Below are positions 8,363-16,637 of a stretch of 64,000 bases of DNA, piece by piece (within the stretch, counting starts at the first letter, position 1; every line of letters begins with the position of its first letter). Origin of the DNA: Cylindrospermum stagnale PCC 7417 (GTDB lineage: Bacteria > Cyanobacteriota > Cyanobacteriia > Cyanobacteriales > Nostocaceae). The notes beneath the pieces were generated by a model. It was not told the DNA's origin and did no database searches. It was given only the letters and a program-made list of their open reading frames with translations. The DNA is taken from contig NC_019757.1 of NCBI RefSeq assembly GCF_000317535.1, positions 2,310,501-2,374,500 on the forward strand. The letters are read 5' to 3'. The translations under genes and the position numbers were made by a program.

Positions 8363-8522
8363 TGTCAATATCTCCTAGCACAGGTGCAGAGCCTAAACCA
8401 TCGAAAATTAACCCGTTTTGAATCAGTGAATCCAACATTATTCTTACCCCACCGACGATTAAACTACCTTCTATTACCTTGCAAGTGTTGGGGCATTGCT
8501 TTGAGATGCTCTTACCCTGCAT
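8328..8522 (-). pseudogene. Truncated copy of the amidohydrolase 5' end
   Basis: Positions 8342-8512 repeat, with few changes, the start of the 5901-7604 amidohydrolase gene and its leader. The frame reads MLDSLIQNGLIFDGLGSAPV and GRIVAIAK, then stops. It encodes only the first 33 or so residues of the enzyme and lacks the metal-binding region, so it cannot be functional. It lies on the opposite strand just before the lyase-like gene at 8538. Confidence 0.8.
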
Positions 8523-8537
8523 TAAGTTTGTTTGATT

Positions 8538-10304
8538 ATGAAAAGATTTCTCATACTTCTAACCCTGCTTTTATCCCAAGAGACAGTTTTAGCATGGAGT
8601 CCACAACTAGAAGCGGAATTTCAGCAGCGGTCAAAAGAACACTTAGAAAAGTTTCCTACTGGTAAATACGGCTCAACGGCTTATGAGTATGAAAAGCAGA
8701 GTTACCCTAGAGCAATGATAGATTTTCTTAGGGGAAATCAAGGGGATGCGTTATCGGAGGTCAGCGCAGCATTCGCGAACAGCGTGCCGGAGGCAATCGC
8801 TTTTTTAGAGTCTGAGGATAAACAAGCTGAATTACATTCCCACACGCTGGGAATAGACTTCTACTCTGGATTCACACTCAAGGGGCAAGTTAGGAAATAC
8901 TTTGGCTTTGGACAGTTTCTCAGTCCTGGTTACAAGTCAAGAATGAGGGAAGCAATGAGGTTATTTACTAAAGTTGACCCCCTTACTCAACATTTTGATC
9001 AACCCCGCAAGTTTTGGGAAAACTCAACCGATAACTGCGATACCTGGGTTGATTGTCGGGACACTGACAACCTCAAGGCGATGCGGGAAGTTACAGTTTA
9101 CTTACTTGCAGAGGAAACCAGAAACGAGCGTACACGGCAAATATACAAAGATAGAATTTACCAGAAGGTGCGATCGCTCTACCAAACGGGACAAGGGGAG
9201 TGGGACTCAGAAACCTACCTTGGGCATGGTTTAACCACCTATGTAAATTTGTATGATTACGCCAAAGACCCAGAAGTAAAGCAACTTGCCAAGTCTGCGT
9301 TAGACTGGTTCACCACCACCGGGGCATTAAAGTATTGGCGCGGCGGATTTGGTGGGCCAAGTAAACGAGACTATGGCAAAGGTAATTGTGTATGGTGCAG
9401 TGGTGCATCTCAGGCGTTGGGCTTGTATTTTGGTGATTCCCCGGTGAAAGATGCAAGTCAAAATCCTGACTTGGTGCATCTGATTATGAGTAGCTATCGT
9501 CCTCCCGCCGCCGCAGTGGCACTGGCAAGAAAGGAATTTACCAAGCCCCTAGAACTGCTCAACTCTAAACCTGACTATCTCAACTGGAAAGAGGACAAAC
9601 CGCCAGCATTTCACGAAACTATGTATTTTACCAACTCTTACCAGTTGGGAACCTTGGCAGAAGGTAGCGCCGTTGATTGGAGCGGGTTTAAAATGATGGC
9701 TTACAATTCTCGCCGGGGTGTTGATTACTTTATTCCGTCGTCGTCAAAACCCCACTCTATAGCTCAATATCAGAATTTAGCAGTTTGGTTGGGCACGGGT
9801 GATGTGCAGTTTTTCTTACCTAAATCGGCGGTGGTTGAGATTCTTAGGGGAAAACTATTTATTAAATTGGAGAAGACTTATTTAGCCATCGCACCCATCA
9901 ACCTAAAGTTTGGCAATTTTACCCCTGCACCAAATTACCCAGATGATTTAGTCCTTTCCACTATCAAGGGTGAAGGTATAGCTGGGTTTGCTTTGGAGGT
10001 CGGCGAGGGTAACTATGATAATTTCAAACTAACTACCTTGGTAAATTCCCAGTTAAAAACCAATGGAGAAGTGGCTGAGTATGTTTCCCTTAAGAATCGG
10101 GTGAAACTTCAGTACACCGGCGCAACTCCCAAGGTATGGAGAGATGGCAGATATGTAGACTGGAACCTATACAGGGATGTTTACAGGGCTGACTATACCA
10201 ACTTAAACAGAGCTACTATTTATCAGGGCTATAAGTCTGGAAAGTTGAAGGTGATTGTTAATGGTGTTAAATCACAGTTCGGCGTTTTTGACCGACAGCA
10301 CTAA
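8538..10304 (+). CDS. Secreted lyase-like protein, toroid fold suspected
   Basis: A 588-aa protein with a signal peptide (MKRFLILLTLLLSQETVLAW). ATG at 8538 was preferred to TTG 8532. The central part (KVRSLYQTGQGEWDSETYLG, YVNLYDYAKDPEVKQLAKSA) has helix patterns and spacing like the alpha/alpha toroid of heparinase or alginate-lyase type polysaccharide lyases. The C-terminal half is beta-rich (GVDYFIP..., YLAIAP...), as in those enzymes. No catalytic residue set could be confirmed. The stretch VSAAFANSVPEAIAF (about residues 75-89) is encoded by an intergenic-type repeat inserted in frame. A role in extracellular or periplasmic polysaccharide degradation is inference. Confidence 0.6.
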   Translation: MKRFLILLTLLLSQETVLAWSPQLEAEFQQRSKEHLEKFPTGKYGSTAYEYEKQSYPRAMIDFLRGNQGDALSEVSAAFANSVPEAIAFLESEDKQAELHSHTLGIDFYSGFTLKGQVRKYFGFGQFLSPGYKSRMREAMRLFTKVDPLTQHFDQPRKFWENSTDNCDTWVDCRDTDNLKAMREVTVYLLAEETRNERTRQIYKDRIYQKVRSLYQTGQGEWDSETYLGHGLTTYVNLYDYAKDPEVKQLAKSALDWFTTTGALKYWRGGFGGPSKRDYGKGNCVWCSGASQALGLYFGDSPVKDASQNPDLVHLIMSSYRPPAAAVALARKEFTKPLELLNSKPDYLNWKEDKPPAFHETMYFTNSYQLGTLAEGSAVDWSGFKMMAYNSRRGVDYFIPSSSKPHSIAQYQNLAVWLGTGDVQFFLPKSAVVEILRGKLFIKLEKTYLAIAPINLKFGNFTPAPNYPDDLVLSTIKGEGIAGFALEVGEGNYDNFKLTTLVNSQLKTNGEVAEYVSLKNRVKLQYTGATPKVWRDGRYVDWNLYRDVYRADYTNLNRATIYQGYKSGKLKVIVNGVKSQFGVFDRQH

Positions 10305-10367
10305 AAACTTTATCTCAAATAGAATAAATTTACAACTACCTTGGTGTAGCTTCTAATATCATTTAGG

Positions 10368-10417
10368 GAAACCACATAGTAGAAATGTTTCATCAAATGT
10401 CTCTACTATGTGGTTTC
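10368..10417. terminator. Long hairpin after the lyase-like gene
   Basis: GAAACCACATAGTAGA (10368-10383) and its exact reverse complement (10402-10417) form a 16-bp stem with an 18-base loop, 63 bases after the 8538-10304 stop. There is no strong T run, so it may act as a processing or attenuating hairpin rather than a classic terminator. Confidence 0.6.
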
Positions 10418-10537
10418 TATTGAGGTAACGGCAAAATGGGACACATTCCGGCTCAACGTCTATGACTCTGCATTCTTGACACCCAGCACCAGTAACTTAA
10501 TTTCAAATAGCGATCTGCGCTTCGCAGCAGCGCTTCG

Positions 10538-10820
10538 CTATCGCCTCATTTTTGCCCAAGCGCTGTAGGTATTGGCTTTTGTATTATCAAGCTGTGACTG
10601 CTTCAATAAATATCCCTCAGTATCGCCATTGCCGCGAATGTAGCGCAATTCAAACACTTTAAACTGATCTACTGCTCTCGCCCCCACAATCTGGGCTACC
10701 TGAAAATCAGTTCTCGCTTCATCAAACTTCACGAGTGAAACTGCTACTTTTTCCCGTGTAGTATCTGCAAGCTGTGCCCTAGCTCGTTGGAGTTCAGCCA
10801 CCTTAATTTGTAAGTCAGAG
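10538..10820 (-). pseudogene. C-terminal fragment of a TolC-like/coiled-coil exported protein
   Basis: The open frame to 10879 ends with a helical segment (AELQRARAQLADTTREK, DFQVAQIVGARAVDQFKVFE, GNGDTEGYLLKQSQLDNTKA, AWAKMRR). This resembles the last coiled-coil region of cyanobacterial TolC-like outer membrane proteins. The first 20 or so residues of the frame (MGYAPPEAIARSAAPKAIAI) are encoded by the dispersed repeat at 10821-10954, so the real gene has lost its 5' part to that repeat. It is most likely non-functional. Confidence 0.55.
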
Positions 10821-10954
10821 ATTGCGATCGCCTTTGGCGCTGCGCTCCGCGCAATCGCTTCGGGCGGGGCGTAGCCCATCGCTGGTGATTGAATATTATC
10901 AACCTACGGCTAACCTCTCCTAACTTGGCGATCGCAACAATCCATCCATTTTGA
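10821..10954. repeat. Dispersed repeat, copy B, interrupted by the 2.9-kb insertion
   Basis: This is a near-identical direct copy of 8227-8362, including the first bases of the amidohydrolase fragment (GCAACAATCCATCCATTTTG). It breaks off at 10954, and its expected continuation is found at 13898, on the far side of the DUF4114 gene. Confidence 0.8.
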
Positions 10955-13897
10955 GGGTCTTGGCAACTTTTGGTGCTCACCAAAGGTTGCCAAGACCCAA
11001 TTATAGTTGCAAATAATCCTTGGTTTGCTTAGGTCTTGATTGCAGGTTTGAGCGATTAGTATTGCAGGTCGCTACACCTACTCTCTGCAATTATCTTACT
11101 GGATAGTTGAGGAAACCTGCTTAGGACAAACCTGCTTGAATCACACAATCGTTATAATCAAAGTCATTAGCAGAACCAGTTAGGTCTTCACAACCAAACA
11201 TATTGTTCCCTAAGTTGACAATGTGAGACTGTCCATCTGCATTTGCAGCACCATAGGAGAAATAGACAGCAGCACCACCACTTAGTCCTTGAGACAAAGT
11301 GCCATTAGCAACAAAAAACGGAGCAAAAAACTTCCCGCCTTCTAAACTACCAGAAATGTTACTTGTCTGAAGATTGGTTACAGTCAGATCTATACTCACA
11401 CGCCGTACACTCAAGGCATCGCTAATGTACTTTTGACGATCAAAGTTGCTTGCACCTGGTGTGTTACCGTTAATCGTGCCATCAGCATCATCAACCACAC
11501 AAAAACTGGCAAAGTTATTGAAAGCAGCTTCGCGATTGAGAGTGAGATTAACAGATATACTACCTGAGAAACTTGTAAGATCGAGTAGCGCTGCGTTGTT
11601 TGTTTGGTTAGTACCTTTCGTAGGAGCATCAGTGGTTGTTACAGATTCAAAAACGCTACCATCAGACCACTGAAACGAAGAGGCAAAAGACTCTTGCTGC
11701 TGTATATCGATGACGGTAAGTTCTGAACTACTACCAGACCCAAAAACTACCTGCTGGGTACTTTTACTGAAATTTTTAATTTCGTAGAAAACCAGGCGAC
11801 TATTCTTCTCAAAAGTCACTTCACGGACACCATCACCACCAAGTCCATCTGCTAAGGTGGAGAAAATCACCTTCTTTCGGGAAAGGGCTGCTTTCTCATA
11901 GCCTGCTTGTCCTGGTTTCAGATTAGGTGTCTTATCATCTTTGTCGTCGTCAATACCCCCTTCATCATCATCAACCTCACAGACACCATACTCATGCACG
12001 CCACCTTGAGACTTAGCGCGAGATTTTAACTTAAACTTGAAAGTCTGCCCTTTGGAACCTTTATCGTCATCATTGTCATCGTCATCATCATCATCATCGT
12101 CGTCATCATCGAAATCATTTACCGATAAGACATTTTTCTCGTTACGGCTGTAAGCAACTGGTAATGCCAGAACTAGCTGACCACCTTCAGCATGGTTCCC
12201 ATTGAGAGCAGTTGTGGAATCTGTACCATTTACTACCGTGTGAGCCTGCACATTAAACAGGTAGGAACTGCGACCTTTGACAGCATTGGCGCTAATTTCG
12301 ATAATACCGGAAGTTTCCCACTCACCCTTGGTATCTGCATTGTTGAACACACTACCAGCGGCGCTTTCGTTCAGTTCAAATAGACGTGTAATTGCTTTGG
12401 TAGTGGTGTTGAAAGAAAATACAGAAGCTTCCCGGTTTTCTTTATTAATCTGGTCGGCACCAAAGAAGGTTTCGTTTTCTTGAATTAGGATCTTGCCCGA
12501 TTTGTCAATTGTAATGTTGCCGTAGCCGACGCCTTTATTAGGCCCGCCTGTCAACAACAGTTCAAAGTTCTTGATCTGACCTGTGGGGTCAGAAGCATCT
12601 AAGGTAAAGCGGTAAAGTTTACCGTAGGGGTTATCCGCTTCCGTAGGATTTTCTGTGGTTCCCTTTTCTGACCCCTGACTGTTCTTTTTGTTTTTAGTGC
12701 CAGTGCTGACGAAATAGAAGGTTCCTGGGCTATTTGGATCTTCTGTAAAGTCTCCTAGTTGTTGGAAGCTGGTTGACTTACCCGTGCTATTGACAAAGCT
12801 ACTAAGAGCAACTTTGTCAGAAACTTGTGATTTCTCAACTAATGTCCAGGTTGCTGTTTTTTCGACACCTTCGGTGGTGATTTCTCCCTCAAACTCTGCA
12901 CCATCGACTTTCAGAACATACAAATCCCCATTCTTAAAGCCATTGGGGTCATCTATGGTTTGTTCCCCCACCCACATATATAGTTCACCGTCTTCAGAAA
13001 ATTCTGTAGAGAACAAGACGGTTTTGTTAGAGCCAATCGCCCGATATTGGGAGGCTGCAACCACGTTTTCCTTGGCAAAACTACCCAAAGCATCAAGTGC
13101 TGTAGCTGTGCCATCTGGTGTCACCACCCAACCGCAGCTGGTGTCACCCTCTTTTTCAGGAACAAAGTAGATAGGAACTTCTTGCCCAGCAGCATTTACG
13201 AAACCAGACTCGGCGAGATAGGCAGAGGAAAAGCTGCTAAAGGCACTAGATATGGCAACTCCACTGGCATTTTTGTATGTACCAGTAGAAGTATCTAAGG
13301 TATAAGTGCCCGTTGCATCTACTATCTTATCGATCAGGTTCTTACCGCCGATCGCATTCCAGTTTTCATCAAAAACCAGCAGAGAAACTCTAGCACCAGT
13401 GATTTTTTCAGCAGTAGCTGTAGTGGAAATATCAGTTGATATAGAAGCACTTAGTTCGTGGTTAATCCACACATAGTTGTAAATTTTGCCACTAATAGTA
13501 ACTTTTGTTACTCCTGTGCCATCGGGAATGCCAGTAAAGGCAAATTTCTTTGTGGCATCAACTTGAGGGGCTTCGGTGTTGCTAAATGTAGCGGTTAATA
13601 GCGGTATTTCATCACCCACTGTCAACAGGGGGACTAGTTGATAATTTGGTGCGCCTGCAACTTTAGAAGAAGCGTATGCTTTATCGGCGGTTTTGCCAGA
13701 ACTACTGATGGAACTAGGCATATATGGTAACAATGATACTGGTAGATATTTCCTTGAATTCAGTGACGATAGAACACAGTAGGGAGTTCCACCCTTGTAT
13801 AAAGTTTTTGAGCAGCTATGATTGTTGTTGAAAATTAACCAGCCGTCAGCATAGCTGCCTTACCCCAACCAAGATCACCAAAAGTTGCTAAGACCCA
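10955..13897. mobile_element. Transposase-less 2.9-kb insertion with terminal inverted repeats
   Basis: The left end GGGTCTTGGCAACTTTTGGT (10955-10974, extending one base) is matched in inverted orientation by 13876-13896 with one mismatch in 21. ATTTTGA directly precedes the left end (10948-10954) and follows the right end (13898-13904). In uninterrupted copies of this sequence (near 7523 and 8356) the motif occurs once, so it looks like a 7-bp target duplication. The left end is doubled as a 44-base palindrome (10955-10998). The only gene inside is the DUF4114 protein; no transposase was found. Confidence 0.65.
11121..13721 (-). CDS. Large acidic DUF4114-type protein, probably extracellular
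   Basis: An 866-aa protein. The first 500 or so residues are beta-rich ([58 protein letters not shown]) in a way that recalls PhoX/DUF839-type propellers. A run of Asp residues ([16 protein letters not shown], nucleotides 12068-12117) separates it from the C-terminal region. That region ends in [20 protein letters not shown], the Asp-rich calcium-binding core of DUF4114. There is no N-terminal signal peptide, so a C-terminal type I secretion signal is possible. ATG at 13721 was preferred to TTG 13733. A calcium-dependent extracellular phosphatase or structural role is inference. It is the single cargo gene of the 10955-13897 element. Confidence 0.65.
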   Translation of the reverse strand: MPSSISSSGKTADKAYASSKVAGAPNYQLVPLLTVGDEIPLLTATFSNTEAPQVDATKKFAFTGIPDGTGVTKVTISGKIYNYVWINHELSASISTDISTTATAEKITGARVSLLVFDENWNAIGGKNLIDKIVDATGTYTLDTSTGTYKNASGVAISSAFSSFSSAYLAESGFVNAAGQEVPIYFVPEKEGDTSCGWVVTPDGTATALDALGSFAKENVVAASQYRAIGSNKTVLFSTEFSEDGELYMWVGEQTIDDPNGFKNGDLYVLKVDGAEFEGEITTEGVEKTATWTLVEKSQVSDKVALSSFVNSTGKSTSFQQLGDFTEDPNSPGTFYFVSTGTKNKKNSQGSEKGTTENPTEADNPYGKLYRFTLDASDPTGQIKNFELLLTGGPNKGVGYGNITIDKSGKILIQENETFFGADQINKENREASVFSFNTTTKAITRLFELNESAAGSVFNNADTKGEWETSGIIEISANAVKGRSSYLFNVQAHTVVNGTDSTTALNGNHAEGGQLVLALPVAYSRNEKNVLSVNDFDDDDDDDDDDDDNDDDKGSKGQTFKFKLKSRAKSQGGVHEYGVCEVDDDEGGIDDDKDDKTPNLKPGQAGYEKAALSRKKVIFSTLADGLGGDGVREVTFEKNSRLVFYEIKNFSKSTQQVVFGSGSSSELTVIDIQQQESFASSFQWSDGSVFESVTTTDAPTKGTNQTNNAALLDLTSFSGSISVNLTLNREAAFNNFASFCVVDDADGTINGNTPGASNFDRQKYISDALSVRRVSIDLTVTNLQTSNISGSLEGGKFFAPFFVANGTLSQGLSGGAAVYFSYGAANADGQSHIVNLGNNMFGCEDLTGSANDFDYNDCVIQAGLS

Positions 13898-13986
13898 ATT
13901 TTGAATGCCAATATCTCCACGCACAGGTGCAGAGCCTAAACCATCGAAAATTAACCCGTTTTTAATCAGTAAATCCTGCATGATTA
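13898..13986 (-). pseudogene. Second piece of the interrupted amidohydrolase fragment
   Basis: The block from TTTTGAATGCCAATATCTCC to the antisense start codon region repeats the first 80 or so bases of the amidohydrolase gene (7525-7606) and of the 8342-8512 copy. It continues the sequence broken at 10954. Only about 27 codons are represented, so it is a remnant. Confidence 0.75.
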
Positions 13987-13999
13987 TCCATTGTGATAA

Positions 14000-14932
14000 T
14001 TATCGGCAAATATCATTTTTTTCTTGATGAAATCGAAAATAAAATTTATATTTATTCTGTTTTTTGCATTTAGATTTTTTAACTTTAAACATATTAGATA
14101 TTTTGATTATTTCCAGGAAAGTCTTAAATCCATAATTATCAGGTTTTATTTCAGGATATTCTGTTTTTAGCCGTTGTTCACAAATAGATAAAGATATCCA
14201 TCCATCTTGATTTGCTATATCTACTCCAATACGACTCAATGCCCTAAGTATTTTTGTATTTTGCCATAACTTTTTTTTCTTATCTTGAGGTTTCAATGTA
14301 GAAAAATGATTCTTATTAAAAGAATTTGTGTCTAGGTAACTAAAATGTTCATCAAGATTATTATGAAACTCTATTTCAAGAGAGCCACCTGCTCTTGTTA
14401 ATGACTCATTCAAGAGTGAACGTAGCTTATTTAAGCTTTCTTGATATTTTTTTGGTTCATCTATAATATCGACATTCTCAAGTAATAAAATATGTAAATT
14501 AATTAAAATGGGATCAAAAATATCATTGATGTCTTGTATTGTTTTTCTATATTCATTTAAAAAATGTATTCCTTTTTCTATACCTTCCTCTGTATTCAGA
14601 TTAAAACCTGGTAATTTTACAAGGTGATGAATAACAGTATTTCTATCATGTACAAATTTATTAATTAAAAGTTCTGCATTCTCATCTAATGACATTCCCC
14701 TTTCTTTTAAACTATTGAAAATAAAACCGAGGGTTTTTTTTTCTAAAATATTTCCTCTCGCCAAAAAATCATCTTTGGTAATGTCAGCAAATATATTATC
14801 AGGTGTAAGAGGGATAAATTTACTAAGACTTTTCAGCTTATATTCAATTGCTTGGCTTTCATAAACACTTATGCCAATCAACATAAAGTATTTTTTCTGT
14901 TTCTTTAAAAGATTATCTGATTCTTTAATCAT
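14000..14932 (-). CDS. HEPN-motif protein with C-terminal OST-HTH/LOTUS domain
   Basis: A 310-aa protein. ATG at 14932 overlaps the glycosyltransferase end by 8 bases; the upstream GTG-type extension lies inside that gene. Residues 97-102 read RNTVIH within FVHDRNTVIHHL, the RX4H signature, with a polar residue after Arg, of HEPN RNases and nucleotide-modifying proteins. It sits in an all-helical N-terminal part. Residues of about 228-292 (LSRIGVDIANQDGWISLSIC, then RLKTEYPEIKPDNYGFKTF) match the OST-HTH/LOTUS RNA-binding domain. The tail is basic. The fusion suggests an RNA-targeting ribonuclease, perhaps in stress or defence. Local AT content is higher than in the adjacent glycosyltransferase, consistent with transfer. 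No antitoxin partner is adjacent. Confidence 0.7.
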   Translation of the reverse strand: MIKESDNLLKKQKKYFMLIGISVYESQAIEYKLKSLSKFIPLTPDNIFADITKDDFLARGNILEKKTLGFIFNSLKERGMSLDENAELLINKFVHDRNTVIHHLVKLPGFNLNTEEGIEKGIHFLNEYRKTIQDINDIFDPILINLHILLLENVDIIDEPKKYQESLNKLRSLLNESLTRAGGSLEIEFHNNLDEHFSYLDTNSFNKNHFSTLKPQDKKKKLWQNTKILRALSRIGVDIANQDGWISLSICEQRLKTEYPEIKPDNYGFKTFLEIIKISNMFKVKKSKCKKQNKYKFYFRFHQEKNDICR

Positions 14933-16199
14933 GATTTTTTCCACCACGATGCTCGGTTTTAATCCAGCGCGATCGCTCTCTTTGCACACACATCCTTAAA
15001 GTTGTCACAATCATCGCTGGAATCCAATGCACCATGTAGAGCGAACCTTGAATTGTTGCCCAACACAAAGACCATCCTCGTAGATTTTGATATTGGTAAA
15101 GTCCGGCAATGAAAGCAACTGTCAGAATGATGCTGAGTAGTGTTTGGAGTGGTAAAAGAATTGGATGATGGCTATAAAAGATTGTCCAAACTAAGTCAGG
15201 GATGAGGGCGATAGGGAGGATAAATTGCAAGAGAAAAAATAATAATAAATCTATTTCTTTAGCCCAGCCTAAAGACAATATTTGCGGAAAATAATCTAGA
15301 TAACGTTGATAACCACCTTCAGCCCAACGACAGCGTTGACGCCAAAGACTTCTCCAGGTAGTTACACCTTCTTCCTGAATTGATGGAACTGTGACAAACT
15401 CAATTTCAGCACCTGCTAGATAAAGCTTAAAGCAGAGATCCAAATCATCGGTAACTGTGTCCTCATTCCAACCTTTACACTTTTCTAGAAATTCGCGACT
15501 AACTAACATCCCATTTCCCCGAAGTTCAGACATTCCGCCGACAGCAATTCGATGGGTTTGCAGAAAACTATCACAGCACATTTCCATTTGCTGGCAACGG
15601 GTTAAGAAGTTGGTGTTAGCATTAGAAATCGCTTTTCGCACTTGCACTGCACCAATACCTTTCTTCTGAAACAGGGGAACTGTTTGTTGTAGAAAATTAG
15701 CTCTTAATTGAGCATCAGCATCGCAGATTAGGATAATCTCTCCTTGGGTGAAGGGCAAAACGGCATTCAGCGCCCCTGATTTACCGCCTTTTGATTGTCG
15801 TTGATGAATTTGTAGGGATGGAAATTGTGTTTGTAATTTCCTCAATATCTGGGGGGTTTCATCGGTACTGCCGTCATCAATGATCCAGATATCTAGACTA
15901 TGCCTTGGATAGTTCAATTCAAATAAGCTGTAAACTAGACCAGCTAAGACTGCGCTTTCATTTTTAGCAGGAACTAAAATCGATACTTGCGGTGAATAAT
16001 CATCACTCTCAATCACCGCAGCGGCTGGTTTTGCTATCAGCATTCGTACCGTTTGCACAGTCAGGATGACCGTTAAACCCACCATAAACCACTGAGTCTC
16101 TGGTAGCCAGTGCAGTAAACTCACGCAACCCCAGACGATTAGAACTACTAGGGTTGCTTTGATACGGCGATAGACGCTGAGATTGTTACTTTTTGCCAC
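14925..16199 (-). CDS. Family 2 membrane glycosyltransferase
   Basis: A 424-aa processive-type GT2. Two N-terminal membrane helices precede the catalytic domain: SILVPAKNE, IIDDGSTDET, the DxD motif ICDADAQ, the catalytic base in TDDLD and QRCRW (QxxRW). At least three membrane helices follow. This is the layout of N-acetylglucosaminyl- or glucosyl-transferases that make exopolysaccharide across the inner membrane (PgaC/BcsA-like). The start is GTG at 16199, with GAAAGAG 15-20 bases upstream. It is translationally coupled to the HEPN/OST-HTH gene downstream. Confidence 0.88.
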   Translation of the reverse strand: MAKSNNLSVYRRIKATLVVLIVWGCVSLLHWLPETQWFMVGLTVILTVQTVRMLIAKPAAAVIESDDYSPQVSILVPAKNESAVLAGLVYSLFELNYPRHSLDIWIIDDGSTDETPQILRKLQTQFPSLQIHQRQSKGGKSGALNAVLPFTQGEIILICDADAQLRANFLQQTVPLFQKKGIGAVQVRKAISNANTNFLTRCQQMEMCCDSFLQTHRIAVGGMSELRGNGMLVSREFLEKCKGWNEDTVTDDLDLCFKLYLAGAEIEFVTVPSIQEEGVTTWRSLWRQRCRWAEGGYQRYLDYFPQILSLGWAKEIDLLLFFLLQFILPIALIPDLVWTIFYSHHPILLPLQTLLSIILTVAFIAGLYQYQNLRGWSLCWATIQGSLYMVHWIPAMIVTTLRMCVQRERSRWIKTEHRGGKNHD

Positions 16200-16231
16200 T
16201 TTATTTGCTACGCTCTTTCAGTTCGTTGCTT

Positions 16232-16429
16232 AGAGGATGTCTGAAAACTTTTTGGTGATGTATCAAGCGGCCGTAGATCCCCCTAAATCCACGCCAGTCG
16301 CTCATGGGGGAGACCCCCAAGACCGCGCTGGCTCCCCTTAAAAAGGGGGACTTGAAGAACTGTTTCCCCCCTTTTTAAGGGGGGTAAGGGGGGATCTCGA
16401 TCAATTCTGATCCTTCTCAGACATCCTCT
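16232..16429. repeat. MITE-like element with AGAGGATGTCTGA ends
   Basis: AGAGGATGTCTGA (16232-16244) and TCAGACATCCTCT (16417-16429) are perfect inverted ends. The interior contains the hairpin-forming CCCCCTTTTTAAGGGGGG-type repeat, also seen inside the AAA/WD40 gene at 21567. The rest of the gap 16200-16637 shows no gene; the topA promoter should lie in 16430-16637. Confidence 0.75.
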
Positions 16430-16637
16430 TAGGCTGGCGACGTAATACTAGCATTGCGACTACTCCCAGAATTAACAAAATCTGTTATATGTAAAGCAAC
16501 ACGGTTCAGTTAACCAAACATCTCAACTTTTGTAAAGCTAAAAGGTTGATTCTTACGTTCAATTATTGATAATAATATTAATCAATAACCTTAACCGAAA
16601 CATATTGCTGTAATAAAGCATTTAAAAAGCGAGTGCC

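Noticed and set aside
10744-10983. A 79-codon frame on the minus strand
   Set aside because: It is a shadow across the dispersed repeat and the palindromic end of the 2.9-kb element; its NGWIVAIAK text is only the amidohydrolase fragment.
12784-13170. A 128-codon plus-strand frame
   Set aside because: It is antisense to the DUF4114 gene and reflects that gene's codon bias.
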